Origin: Albidovulum sp. bin36
GTDB lineage: Bacteria > Pseudomonadota > Alphaproteobacteria > Rhodobacterales > Rhodobacteraceae
Assembly: GCA_002238565.1 (NCBI GenBank)
Contig: MPMP01000030.1
Location: 1 to 53,694 of the forward strand
DNA: 53,694 nucleotides
Direction of reading: 5' to 3'
Under the pieces are notes generated by a model. The model saw nothing but the letters and a program-made list of their open reading frames with translations, made no database searches and was not told where the DNA came from. The position numbers were made by a program, and so were the translations under genes. Below are positions 27,240-35,975 of the stretch, piece by piece (the stretch's first letter is position 1; the number at the start of each line of letters is the position of its first letter).

Positions 27240-28727
27240 TCAAAGTTGGATCCAGATCGCCTTCTGTTCGGTGTATTGATCGTGCGCCGCCAGACCGTTG
27301 TCCTTGCCTCCAAACCCGGATTCCTTGTAGCCGCCAAACGGCACGCCAAAGTCGCCCTCGCCATAACAGTTGACCGAGACCGTTCCGGCGCGGATCGCCT
27401 TCGCGACTCGGTGCGCCGCGCCAAGATTCTCCGTATAAAGCGATGCCGCCAAACCGTAGTTGGTTTCGTTGGCGATTTTCACGGCTTCCTCTTCGTCCCG
27501 GAAGGTGATCACCGAAAGAACCGGGCCAAAGATTTCCTCCTGCGCAATCGTCATGTCGTTCCTGACACAGTCAAAGATGGTCGCCTCGACAAAGAAACCG
27601 CCGCTGTCCCTGTAGATCTGGTTTCCGCCCAAAACGACGTTGGCGCCTTCGGATTTGCCCTTCTCGATCAGGCCCGTCACCTTGCGCAGATGCCGCTCGC
27701 TGATCAGCGCACCGATCTTGGTGTCCTCGTTCAGCGGGTCACCGACCGTCCAGCCAGCGAATTCGGGCTGTAGCGCATCGAGCAATTCGTCCTTCCGGCT
27801 CTCATGGACGATCAGGCGCGATCCGGCCGAGCAGTTTTCGCCCTGGCAGAACAGGATGCCCGTCGCGATGTTTTCGACTGCCCTTGAGATGTCGGCATCG
27901 TCCATGAAGATCGCCGGGCTCTTGCCGCCGCATTCGAGCACGATCCGCTTCATGTTGGATTTTGCCGCGTATTCAAGGAAGCAACGGCCAACCTCGCCGG
28001 AGCCGGTGAAACTCACGCAGTCGATGTCGTTGTGCAAGCCGATGGCTTTGCCCGCTTCGTGGCCCAGGCCAGGAACGACGTTCAGAACGCCTTCGGGAAG
28101 GCCTGCTTCGGCGGCCATCTCGGCAATGCGGATCATCGACAGCGAAGTGTGTTCGTCAGGCTTCATGACAACCGAGTTGCCGCCGGCAAGCGCAGGCCCC
28201 AGTTTCCACATTGCGACGAAGAGCGGGAAGTTCCACGGGATAACGGCGCCGACGACGCCGATCGGCTCGCGCACATACAACGATACGACATCATGCGGCG
28301 CAGGTGTGACTTGATCGTAGATCTTGTCCGTTGCTTCAGCGTGCCAGCGCAGAGTGGCAATCGTCCCGGGGATGTCTTCCTCGCGGGCATCACCGATGGG
28401 CTTGCCGGATTCGAGCACCTCGAGCAGAGCAAGTTCCTCTGCATTCCGCTGCATGATTTCGGCCCATTTCAGCAATACGTCCTTGCGGTCCGCCGGTGCC
28501 ATATGGGCCCACGACCCGGCGTCGAATGCATTGCGCGCTGCGGATACGGCCCGGTTGACGTCTTCCTCGCCGCAGGCGGCGAGAGACGTGATGACCTTGC
28601 CAGTAGCTGGATTGATCGAGTCGAACGTTTTGCCAGACGCGGCATCGACATACTTGCCATTGACAAAAGCACGCGTTTCGAATTCGAGTTCGGAGGCGGC
28701 AGCGTGAAAATTCGTGGGCTTGTTCAT
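27240..28727 (-). CDS. NAD(P)-dependent aldehyde dehydrogenase
   Basis: A full-length 495-residue ALDH with the cofactor loop PWNFPLFVAMWKLGPALAGG, Lys189 in VVMKPDEHTS, FTGSGEVG, catalytic Glu265 in LECGGKSPAI and catalytic Cys299 in QGENCSAGSR, and the C-terminal KESGFGGKDNG block. It most resembles gamma-glutamyl-aminobutyraldehyde/betaine-aldehyde-type dehydrogenases. GGGAGAGAG upstream supports the start. It is likely the first gene of a two-gene unit with the PLP lyase, and is divergent from the SDR gene at 29075. Its integrity contrasts with the broken ALDH at 22 kb. Confidence 0.92.
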   Translation of the reverse strand: MNKPTNFHAAASELEFETRAFVNGKYVDAASGKTFDSINPATGKVITSLAACGEEDVNRAVSAARNAFDAGSWAHMAPADRKDVLLKWAEIMQRNAEELALLEVLESGKPIGDAREEDIPGTIATLRWHAEATDKIYDQVTPAPHDVVSLYVREPIGVVGAVIPWNFPLFVAMWKLGPALAGGNSVVMKPDEHTSLSMIRIAEMAAEAGLPEGVLNVVPGLGHEAGKAIGLHNDIDCVSFTGSGEVGRCFLEYAAKSNMKRIVLECGGKSPAIFMDDADISRAVENIATGILFCQGENCSAGSRLIVHESRKDELLDALQPEFAGWTVGDPLNEDTKIGALISERHLRKVTGLIEKGKSEGANVVLGGNQIYRDSGGFFVEATIFDCVRNDMTIAQEEIFGPVLSVITFRDEEEAVKIANETNYGLAASLYTENLGAAHRVAKAIRAGTVSVNCYGEGDFGVPFGGYKESGFGGKDNGLAAHDQYTEQKAIWIQL

Positions 28728-29074
28728 TTTTTCTCTCTCCCGTCGGAAGCGTCGGTCAATCGGCTGACAGAGCGACGCGGCGCATGCACGCCGTAATCAT
28801 CGTCGTTGCGCACAGTGTGTTAGCCGTCCGGCTATTGGTCAATCAATGCAACTATGAGAAATTGCCGGCCCCTGATAAGCGCCCATTATATCCTTGCGCA
28901 ACGCACAGAATTCATCGCAAGAAAGTTCGGATGCACCCAGTCGGAATAACGCCCTGTTATAGGCAGGGCCGATAATCGACTAGCCCCCTGAGTTGACGGC
29001 GGAAGGTTTGGTTTTCATCCTAGCTTCGCATGCCCGACTAGGCTTATTCGTACCGCAAGGAGGATGCCCGCCTC
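28728..29074. promoter_or_regulatory. 347-bp divergent intergenic region
   Basis: The region separates the leftward ALDH/PLP-lyase unit from the rightward SDR-SDR-GST unit and must hold promoters for both. I see AT-richer patches (TTGGTCAATCAATGC near 28836-28850, CATTATATCC near 28884-28893) but no palindrome or -35/-10 pair strong enough to name. No regulator gene is adjacent. Confidence 0.3.
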
Positions 29075-29821
29075 ATGTTTTCACTAATAGGCAAGGTCGC
29101 AGTTATTACCGGCGGCGCCGGCGGGATCGGATTTGCGACGGTCCAGCGGTTCCGGGCCGCCGGAGCGCATGTCATTATGAGCGACCTGGGCGACCATGAA
29201 GCGAGAGCCGAAGAGGTCGGCGCGGTCTACCATGCCTGCGATGTGAGTGACGAAAGTCAGGTCGGCGCGTTGATGCAGCGGGCCGTGGACGCGTTTGGTC
29301 AACTTGACATTGCAGTCAACAACGCGGGGATCGTGATAACTGGCGAGTCCATACTGGAGGCCATGGCGGAAACATATCAGAAGCAGTACGACATCAATCT
29401 GATGAGCCAGGTCTACGGCATGCGCGAAGCCGCCCATCGGATGAAGCCCGGCGCATCCATCATCAACACGGCCTCGCTCTCGGCCAACCGGGTCGCCGCG
29501 GGCGCAGGCGCCTATGCTGCGATGAAGGCGGCCACGGTCTCAATCACACGATCGGGCGCATTGGAGCTTGGCCGGAAGGGCATTCGCGTCAATGCCATCA
29601 GCCCGTCTACAACTCACACCGCAATGGGCTGGCTGAACAGGCTCAATACCCTGGCCTCTCCATTGGGCCGGATCGCGCAGCCGGAAGAAATGGCGGCAGT
29701 CATTCACTTCCTGGCATCGGATGACGCCTCTTGGGTGAACGGGCAAACAATTGCGGTCGACGGGGGCCAATCCGCAGGCATAACGCCTGAGATCGCGCAA
29801 ATCGTCAACGCTTCTGAATAG
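29075..29821 (+). CDS. SDR-family NAD(P)-dependent oxidoreductase (2)
   Basis: A 248-residue classical SDR with TGGAGGIG at the cofactor site, DIAVNNAGIV, Ser in INTASLSAN, Tyr/Lys in AYAAMKAATV and the C-terminal NGQTIAVDGGQ. AAGGAGG lies about 8 bases upstream of the ATG. It is the first gene of a rightward unit with another SDR and a glutathione transferase. Substrate unknown. Confidence 0.88.
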   Translation: MFSLIGKVAVITGGAGGIGFATVQRFRAAGAHVIMSDLGDHEARAEEVGAVYHACDVSDESQVGALMQRAVDAFGQLDIAVNNAGIVITGESILEAMAETYQKQYDINLMSQVYGMREAAHRMKPGASIINTASLSANRVAAGAGAYAAMKAATVSITRSGALELGRKGIRVNAISPSTTHTAMGWLNRLNTLASPLGRIAQPEEMAAVIHFLASDDASWVNGQTIAVDGGQSAGITPEIAQIVNASE

Positions 29822-29845
29822 AGTGAAGTCAAAGGGACAGGACGC

Positions 29846-30700
29846 ATGATCCAGCTTGAACGCAGCCTTGAGGGCAAAGTCGCCATTGTAACAGGCGGCA
29901 CCCGTCAGTCGGGGATGGGCCATCAATCGGCTCTCGCCATGGCTGCGCTTGGCGCAAGTATCGTGACCTGCGGATTGACCGAATCCCGTCCGGACCTTAC
30001 CGGCAAGTCGCATCACGAGGTTGGTGGATCAGCCTCTCGGTTGGAAGAGCGCGTTGCGGAGATCAAGAGGCTTGGCGTCAACGCAGTCGGCGTGCCGTGC
30101 GACGTCACCAGGAAGGAAGACATTCTGAACACCGTTGCCGTTGCGAAGGAGAAACTCGGCGGCGTCGACATTCTGTTCAACAATGCCGGCGTTCCGACTG
30201 GTGGCGGGCCGTTCCTCGAAGTTCGGGACGATGCCTGGGAGATCCAGTGGAACATCTGTGTCCGCGCCATGGCCTGGTTTTGCCAGGCGGTCATTCCGAT
30301 CATGCGGGAACGTGGCGGCGGTTCGATCATCAACAATTCCTCGATGTGGGCGCTGAAGCCCCTTCCCGGCGCATCGCCATATGTCGCCGCAAAGGCGGGC
30401 ATGATTGCGCTGACGAAATCGCTGGCGCAGGAATTCGGCCCTGATCAGATTCGAGTGAACTGCATGCTGCCCGGCACCTATATGACCGAGATGCATGACA
30501 GCCGGGCGGCAATGGAGATGGATCGCCAGCAGGTCTCTCTGGAAGACGTGCGGGCCAAGATGGCCGCGCCCACCTCGCTGAAGCGCCTCGGCAAGGGCGA
30601 GGAAATGGGCGCGACCGTCGCCTTCCTGGCCGGTCCCGGCGCGAACTACATCACCGGCGCGGTCATCAAGGTAGATGGTGGCCTGACCAACGGTCTCTGA
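29846..30700 (+). CDS. SDR-family oxidoreductase with lengthened cofactor loop (3)
   Basis: A 284-residue SDR whose glycine motif is expanded to TGGTRQSGMGHQSA instead of TGxxxGIG. The rest is canonical: DILFNNAGVP, Ser in IINNSSMWAL, Tyr/Lys in SPYVAAKAGM and ITGAVIKVDGG. It shares distinctive stretches with the SDR at 42489..43304 (RERGGGSIINNS, a Trp-Ala after the active-site Ser), so the two are closer to each other than to the other SDRs in this window. It begins 25 bp after the preceding gene, with AAAGGGACAGGA upstream. Confidence 0.88.
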   Translation: MIQLERSLEGKVAIVTGGTRQSGMGHQSALAMAALGASIVTCGLTESRPDLTGKSHHEVGGSASRLEERVAEIKRLGVNAVGVPCDVTRKEDILNTVAVAKEKLGGVDILFNNAGVPTGGGPFLEVRDDAWEIQWNICVRAMAWFCQAVIPIMRERGGGSIINNSSMWALKPLPGASPYVAAKAGMIALTKSLAQEFGPDQIRVNCMLPGTYMTEMHDSRAAMEMDRQQVSLEDVRAKMAAPTSLKRLGKGEEMGATVAFLAGPGANYITGAVIKVDGGLTNGL

Positions 30701-30709
30701 GCCGCGGGC

Positions 30710-30735
30710 TGCACGGCCAGGGCCTGGGCCGTGCA
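30710..30735 (+). other. Strong intergenic hairpin
   Basis: TGCACGGCC (30710-30718) and GGCCGTGCA (30727-30735) form a perfect 9-bp stem with an 8-base loop between the SDR and the glutathione-transferase genes. No T-run follows, so it may be an mRNA-stability element or a leaky terminator. Confidence 0.45.
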
Positions 30736-30769
30736 ACGATCACCCGACGACGTGAAAGGACATTGAAAG

Positions 30770-31387
30770 ATGGAACTCCTGGGCTCCCCTACCTCGCCCT
30801 ACGTTCGGAAATGCCGCGTAGTCGCGCACGAAACCGGGCAGGCAGGCGAATTGAAGGTCCGTTTTCTTGGCCTGACCCCTGTCGCTGCGAACGAAACGGT
30901 GACCCGTCAGAATCCGTTGGACAAGGTGCCTGTCCTGCTCCGGGACGGCGCGTCGTCCTTGTTCGACAGCCGGGTCATCGTGGAGTTTCTCGACGCCCGG
31001 AGCAAAGGGACGAAGCTGTTTCCCGAATCCGGCCCGGCCCGGTGGAAAGCGTTGCGGCTGCAAGCCATCGGCGACGGGATCATGGATGCCGCCGTGTTCA
31101 CGCGGTTCTATGCCACCGCCGGCCCCGAACAGTATCACTGGCCCGAGTTTCTTGACGGCCAGATCAACAAGGTCACGCAAGCCCTCGATGTTCTGGAGGC
31201 CGAAGCAGGCGAACTGGGGCAAGAGGCAAATATCGGCACCGTCGCGGTCGCCTGCGCACTGGGCTATCTGGACTTCCGCTATTCCGACACGCTCGACTGG
31301 CGGGCGGGGCGAGACACTCTGGCCGGATGGCACGCGGCTTTTTCCGAGCGCGATTCGATGCGTCAAACAAAACATTACCAACCTTGA
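30770..31387 (+). CDS. Glutathione S-transferase family protein
   Basis: A 205-residue GST with the N-terminal thioredoxin-like fold: SPTSPYVRKCRVVAHETG in the active-site region, cis-Pro in DKVPVLLRDG and glutathione-binding LFDSRVIVEFLD. The all-helical C-terminal domain contains INKVTQALDVLEAEAGEL and TVAVACALGYLDFRY. The active-site Ser-Pro-Tyr pattern resembles bacterial beta/zeta-like or YfcF-type GSTs. It could conjugate or isomerise an intermediate, or remove an electrophile made by the neighbouring dehydrogenases. Length is normal. Confidence 0.85.
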   Translation: MELLGSPTSPYVRKCRVVAHETGQAGELKVRFLGLTPVAANETVTRQNPLDKVPVLLRDGASSLFDSRVIVEFLDARSKGTKLFPESGPARWKALRLQAIGDGIMDAAVFTRFYATAGPEQYHWPEFLDGQINKVTQALDVLEAEAGELGQEANIGTVAVACALGYLDFRYSDTLDWRAGRDTLAGWHAAFSERDSMRQTKHYQP

Positions 31388-31652
31388 CTGCGGCACGCGA
31401 CAGGGTTCATCAAGAACATGCGGGGAGCGTGGGCGTCCGGTGGCAACGGTTCGGGAGTTAAGACCCGCCCAGGCAAAGAAGTTGCCGCCGGCGCGCCAAA
31501 AGAGAAAGCCTGTGCCGTTGCGGTCGCATGCGAAGGGTTTGCCTTTGCGGTCAAGGAGCGCAGGAACTCGCCCCAGGAAAGCAAAGAGCTTTGAACTGTC
31601 ATCCCGTTGAGCGCGCAGCTCCGAAGGGAATGCGTGTCGCGTATGCTTTTGG

Positions 31653-32612
31653 ATGCTCCATCCAAATTCCCGAAAACCCGTCGCGGGGCTGAGCTTCGCG
31701 ATGGCGCAAGACGCGAAACCAGCCTTACTGTCCATCGCCCTGATATTCGCAGCTAGTGCGATGTTCGCCTGCGTGACTGGGCTGACCAAGATCGCCGGCA
31801 GCGCAAACGCCCCCATGCTGTGGTTCACGGCCGCCGCGATGATCGGGTCCGGGGCGGTGCTGGCCTGGATTTCGCACATCTCCGGCAGAGCCAAGGTCAT
31901 CCTGCGCAGAGATGTTCTGATCTATAGCGCGGTCTCCGGCGGCTTAATGGTCGCCTACAACGCGATCAATTTCGTCAGCGTCGCGCATGTCGGGGCGACC
32001 GTCGTCTCGCTCGCCTTCATTCTGCCTACGCTTCTCACCTATTCGTTTGCCGTGCTGCTGAGAATGGACCGTTTGGTGCCGGTGAAGCTGCTCGCCGTGG
32101 CTTGCGGCGTCGCTGGCGGCGTTGTCCTTGCACGGGCCAAGCTCGGCACTACGTCAGGCGCTGATGCCGGCTGGGTAGTTCTGGCGATCTGCAACCCGGT
32201 GCTCATGGCGGTGAACAACATATATAGAACACGGTTCTGGCCTGGAGGAATGGGACCTCTGCTGGCGTCCGCACTCATGCTCGTTCTTGGCGGCCTGCTC
32301 TGCCTGCCCGTGGCTGCCCTTCTGGACAACAGCGCAACGGGGCTGATGTCCGGCGATGCCTTGCCGATCCTCGCCGCGGTGACGGTCCTCTTTACACTGC
32401 AATACCCGGCGCTGCTTAGCGTCCAGTACTTGTCCGGGCCGGTGTTTCTTAGCCTCTGCGGTCCCTTGATCGGAGTGTTCGGCGCGACTGGCGCTTTCCT
32501 CTTCCTAGGTGAAGCGGCACCGCCGGGCTTGCTGTTTTCCGCCATTTTGATGATCGGCGGGGTGCTGATCTTTCAGTCGGCGCTCCGACGCGATAACCAG
32601 CACGGCGCATAG
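31653..32612 (+). CDS. DMT-family (EamA) transporter (1)
   Basis: A 319-residue membrane protein with about ten hydrophobic helices in two EamA repeats (for example LLSIALIFAASAMFACV near the start and LLFSAILMIGGVLIF near the end). Family members export amino acids or metabolites. An internal ATG at 31701 (MAQDAKPALL) may be the true start, since the first 16 residues are not hydrophobic and poorly conserved in character. It is convergent with a second DMT gene, 57 bp away. Confidence 0.82.
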   Translation: MLHPNSRKPVAGLSFAMAQDAKPALLSIALIFAASAMFACVTGLTKIAGSANAPMLWFTAAAMIGSGAVLAWISHISGRAKVILRRDVLIYSAVSGGLMVAYNAINFVSVAHVGATVVSLAFILPTLLTYSFAVLLRMDRLVPVKLLAVACGVAGGVVLARAKLGTTSGADAGWVVLAICNPVLMAVNNIYRTRFWPGGMGPLLASALMLVLGGLLCLPVAALLDNSATGLMSGDALPILAAVTVLFTLQYPALLSVQYLSGPVFLSLCGPLIGVFGATGAFLFLGEAAPPGLLFSAILMIGGVLIFQSALRRDNQHGA

Positions 32613-32669
32613 GTTTTCCGCAGCGCATGCGCGAGGCAAGCCAGTGCCGAATTGGCTGCTTGGCGCAGC

Positions 32670-33674
32670 CTAGCGCGGTCTTTCCTTTCCTCGATCTTGC
32701 GGGGTCGGTAGTCGGCTCACCTTGCCGGTCAAGCCCGCCGTCAACAGAATTCCCGATGCAATGCCCAGCATGCCGGCGACGTGGAACCAACGAACGGCTT
32801 CGCCGAGAAAGATGATTCCAAGTATCGCCGCGAAGATCGGGATCAGATTCAGGAAGACGCCGGCCACGGGCGGACCTGCGGCAGCCACTCCCTGTATCCA
32901 GAGCGAGACAGCGAGCGCGCCGGCGACCGGCCCGAGAAAAATCAAATAGCCAAGATGCACCCAGCTCAACTGGACCGGACTGGAAACATAGGCTTCGACG
33001 ACGGCCAGCAGGAAAAGCATCGGGAGCGCGAATGCGATCTGCACCGCAAGCGACGCCATCGGGTTGAGAGGTATCGGGTCTCGCATCAACAGAGTTGTAA
33101 ACGACGCCCAGCACAGAACGCCGGCCAGGATCCAAAGATCGCCGGGCAACATGTCGAGCCGCATCAGGACGTTCAACTGCCCTTGAGACAGGACGAGCAG
33201 CACCCCCAACGCCGACAAGGCAACGGCAAGGATCTGGAGCGGCCGCAGTCTGAGTCCCAGGCACAGCCGGGACAGGACGAGTATCGTTGCCGGGACCAGT
33301 GTTTGCCAGAGCCCGGCATTGATCGCCGTCGTTGTCTGCAGCCCGACATATAAGAGAGTCCCGAAGCAGAACACGCCCAGAAACGACAGCAAAGTTATGC
33401 TTCGCCACCTTGCGCGCAGGACCGGACCGGACCGTAGCAACGGCCGGAACGTGAATGGCAGCAGCACCGCCAGAGATATCAGCCATCTAAGAAACGACAG
33501 CTGCATGGGCGGAATTTCCGTGACGACGTGCCGTCCGAGCACGGCGTTTCCAGCCCAAAGCAAGGGCGGTACCATCAGCAGCAGATACGGGGTGGCCGAC
33601 GGCCAATCGGGGCTTTGCCAGCGGCTGGCTCCGCTACCGCCAATCATTCGCCCCGCTCCCGATCGCTTGGGCAC
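32670..33674 (-). CDS. DMT-family (EamA) transporter (2)
   Basis: A 334-residue membrane protein with ten predicted helices in two EamA domains. It begins the first with YLLLMVPPLLWAGNAVLGRH and the second with ILAGVLCWASFTTLLMRD, and ends with FHVAGMLGIASGILL. It is typical in length. It is convergent with the other DMT gene. The two differ in sequence, so they are not a recent duplication. A decayed small gene lies immediately upstream on the same strand. Confidence 0.85.
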   Translation of the reverse strand: MPKRSGAGRMIGGSGASRWQSPDWPSATPYLLLMVPPLLWAGNAVLGRHVVTEIPPMQLSFLRWLISLAVLLPFTFRPLLRSGPVLRARWRSITLLSFLGVFCFGTLLYVGLQTTTAINAGLWQTLVPATILVLSRLCLGLRLRPLQILAVALSALGVLLVLSQGQLNVLMRLDMLPGDLWILAGVLCWASFTTLLMRDPIPLNPMASLAVQIAFALPMLFLLAVVEAYVSSPVQLSWVHLGYLIFLGPVAGALAVSLWIQGVAAAGPPVAGVFLNLIPIFAAILGIIFLGEAVRWFHVAGMLGIASGILLTAGLTGKVSRLPTPQDRGKERPR

Positions 33675-33677
33675 TTG

Positions 33678-33963
33678 CTACAAGAGCTCCTTCAACGTCG
33701 TGCCATACAGTGCGATCTGGGGGACTTCGACGAGCATGTGGGAGAATCTGTTCCATTCCTCCCGCACTTTCGGGGTCGCGGCCCGTGCGCTGGCCTCGTC
33801 GCAATGGACAGGAGATCACCTCGTACTTGCCCTCGACTTTGGGCATGATCGGACTGACCGAGCGCATGCCTTCGGTATCCTCAACTGCGCGCCCCAAGGC
33901 GTCGCGCATGTCCCGGCGGCCTTATTCAGGCTTCAGCTGATAGGTTGTCTTGCAGATGAACAT
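33678..33963 (-). pseudogene. Small (about 95-residue) protein gene, broken by frameshifts
   Basis: From the ATG at 33963 the frame reads MFICKTTYQLKPE and then stops. A shift restores RDMRDALGRAVEDTEGMRSV and SPIMPKVEGKYEVISC; a second shift restores ASARAATPKVREEWNRF and LVEVPQIALYGTTLKELL, ending at TAG (33678-33680). The joined sequence looks like a dimeric alpha/beta-barrel (NIPSNAP/EthD-like) protein, but I cannot name the family with confidence. It lies just 20 bp after the TRAP permease gene on the same strand, so it was probably the last gene of the TRAP operon. Confidence 0.55.
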
Positions 33964-33983
33964 TTCGGTTCAGCGCCTCCTCG

Positions 33984-35297
33984 CTAGCCAAATACCGCGT
34001 CAGGCAACCATTTGATGATGCCGGGGAAGGCGGTGCAGAGAGCAAGTCCAAGGATCATCAGCAGGACGAAGGGAATTATCGACGTGTAGATTTCGCTCAG
34101 TTTGATACTCTTCGGCGCAACCCCTTTCAGATAGAACAGATTGTAACCGAAAGGCGGTGTCAAAAAGCCGATCTCCATCATGATAATGAAGAGTACGCCG
34201 AACCAGATCGGGTCGAAGCCGAGCTGCAATATGATCGGCGTCATGACCGGCACCGCAATCATGATTATGCCAGTGGTTTCAATCACCATCCCCATAACAA
34301 GCAGGATCCCCATCATGACCGCCAGGATCAAATAGCGGTCGATCTCAAGACCAAGCACCATGCCCTGGATCAGGTTGGCCGCACCCATTGCCGTGTAGAG
34401 CGTGGCAAATGCGGCTGCCCCGATAACGATCCAGAAAATCAGGGACGAGACCATCAATGTGTTGACCGCGGCCTCGTGGAACATTCGGAAGTTCAATCCG
34501 CGTTTGAACATCGCCGTCAGCATGGATCCGATGGCACCCACGGCGGCCGCCTCCGACACGCTGGCAAAGCCCGTCAGGATGGAGCCGAGAACGGCGAACA
34601 CCAATCCGATGGGGAATATCAAGCCCGTAAGCGAGCGAATTTTTTCAGGCCATGAAGCCAGCTCTTCCTCGGGCAGCCCCGGCGCGATCTCGGGGTTCAG
34701 CCGCGCGCGAACAATGATGTAAATCAGGAACAAGACCACCAGCAGCAGTCCTGGCCCGACACCCCCGGCATAGAGCCTGCCGACGGAAACCTGCGCGATG
34801 ACACCGTAGATGATCATCGTGACCGACGGCGGAATCAGGATACCAAGCGAACCGCCGGCAGCGATGGACCCGAGTGCCAGTTTGGAGTTGTAGCCCCGCG
34901 ATAGCATCGCTGGCAGCGCCAGAATGCCCATCGATACTGTCGCGGCGCCCGAAATTCCCGCCATGGCGGCAAAGATCATGCAGATCAGCACTGTGCCCGC
35001 CGCAAGACCTCCCGGACGTGAACCGGCAAACTTGCTCATGGTCTGGTAGAGATCGTCGGCGATCTTGGATCGCTCGAGCATGCTTGCCATGAACACGAAG
35101 AGCGGAACGGCCAGCAATTCGAATGCCGAAGCCATCCCATAGGACTTCAGGACCAGCATATTCAGTGCGTTTGGTCCCCAGAAGATCCAGACCAGCGCAA
35201 CACTGAGCCCGCCCAGAGCCACGGCGATCGGGACGCCGATCCCCAGGAACAGGAACATGGATCCAAAGAAGATCAAGGAGAATTCGATCGGACCCAT
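33984..35297 (-). CDS. TRAP transporter large permease (DctM-like)
   Basis: A 437-residue, roughly twelve-helix membrane protein of the DctM family, with the hallmark AAGGSLGILIPPSVTMIIYG and the second-half block GFLTPPFGYNLFYLKG. The start is the ATG at 35297, sharing one base with the stop of the small-permease gene; a longer open frame upstream is a shadow of that gene. It uses an ion gradient to import an organic acid or related solute delivered by the binding protein. Confidence 0.92.
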   Translation of the reverse strand: MGPIEFSLIFFGSMFLFLGIGVPIAVALGGLSVALVWIFWGPNALNMLVLKSYGMASAFELLAVPLFVFMASMLERSKIADDLYQTMSKFAGSRPGGLAAGTVLICMIFAAMAGISGAATVSMGILALPAMLSRGYNSKLALGSIAAGGSLGILIPPSVTMIIYGVIAQVSVGRLYAGGVGPGLLLVVLFLIYIIVRARLNPEIAPGLPEEELASWPEKIRSLTGLIFPIGLVFAVLGSILTGFASVSEAAAVGAIGSMLTAMFKRGLNFRMFHEAAVNTLMVSSLIFWIVIGAAAFATLYTAMGAANLIQGMVLGLEIDRYLILAVMMGILLVMGMVIETTGIIMIAVPVMTPIILQLGFDPIWFGVLFIIMMEIGFLTPPFGYNLFYLKGVAPKSIKLSEIYTSIIPFVLLMILGLALCTAFPGIIKWLPDAVFG

Positions 35298-35863
35298 CAG
35301 CCCGCAGCCCCGGATTCTTCTTCGGATTCTACGGATGCGGGATCGATCAGTCGGGCCGCCGCGCGAATGGCGCGGGCCGCCCAGGCAAGCGACAAGAGGA
35401 TCATCCCGATAGGCATGACCAGCTTCGCCGGCCAAACCCGTCCCTCCCAGGACCCATTCGCCGAGGTCTCTCCTAAATTGTACGACCGCATCCCAAACTC
35501 GAACCCCTTGGTAATCATGATCCATGAAAAAAGCGCCATCAGGGCTGTGCCCGCAAACAGCTCGATCGCAGCCTGAACCCGCGCGGGAAAGTGCATGTAC
35601 GCGACGTCAACCCGCACGAAGTATCCCTTTTGCAGCGCCCAAGCGCCGCCCAGGAAAATGTAGAAAACCAAAAGCCACCCGCTGAGGTCATGCACCCAGG
35701 TTGTCGGCTTGTTGAAGAACGTGCGCATCACCACTTCGTATCCGATGATGCCCATGACCACGTAGACCAGGTAAGCGGCAGCGGTGCCGATCTTGGCGTT
35801 GATGGCGTCAATTATCGCTGCCAGCTTCAACATTGGCCCTGTTCTCGAATTCTCCGCGTTCAT
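35297..35863 (-). CDS. TRAP transporter small permease (DctQ-like)
   Basis: A 188-residue protein with four hydrophobic helices (AAAYLVYVVMGIIGYEVVMR; WLLVFYIFLGGAWALQ; AIELFAGTALMALFSW; LVMPIGMILLSLAW) and the typical RVDVAYMHFPARVQ loop. It forms the membrane complex with the DctM-like protein, to which it is translationally coupled. A strong hairpin separates it from the binding-protein gene. Confidence 0.9.
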   Translation of the reverse strand: MNAENSRTGPMLKLAAIIDAINAKIGTAAAYLVYVVMGIIGYEVVMRTFFNKPTTWVHDLSGWLLVFYIFLGGAWALQKGYFVRVDVAYMHFPARVQAAIELFAGTALMALFSWIMITKGFEFGMRSYNLGETSANGSWEGRVWPAKLVMPIGMILLSLAWAARAIRAAARLIDPASVESEEESGAAG

Positions 35864-35939
35864 CGAAGCTTAGCACAAGAACGCACTTCTTGCGAACGGG
35901 CGCAGGACCAACGGGTCCGATGTTCGTCGAAACTGAAAG

Positions 35940-35964
35940 GCTCCGGCGACATGATCGCCGGAGC
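35940..35964 (-). terminator. Hairpin between TRAP binding-protein and permease genes
   Basis: GCTCCGGCGA (35940-35949) and TCGCCGGAGC (35955-35964) form a perfect 10-bp stem with a 5-base loop. On the minus strand it is followed by CTTTCAGTTTC, only moderately T-rich. It lies just after the binding-protein gene and probably acts as a leaky terminator or RNA-end stabiliser, so that the binding protein is made in excess over the permeases. Confidence 0.6.
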
Positions 35965-35975
35965 TCAAGCGTGCG

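Noticed and set aside
31388-31652. Minus-strand frame between the GST and DMT genes
   Set aside because: It contains coding-like words but no domain, and its only start lies inside the opposing DMT gene.
35298-35525. Upstream extension of the DctM open frame
   Set aside because: It overlaps the intact small-permease gene; the conserved DctM N-terminus starts at 35297.
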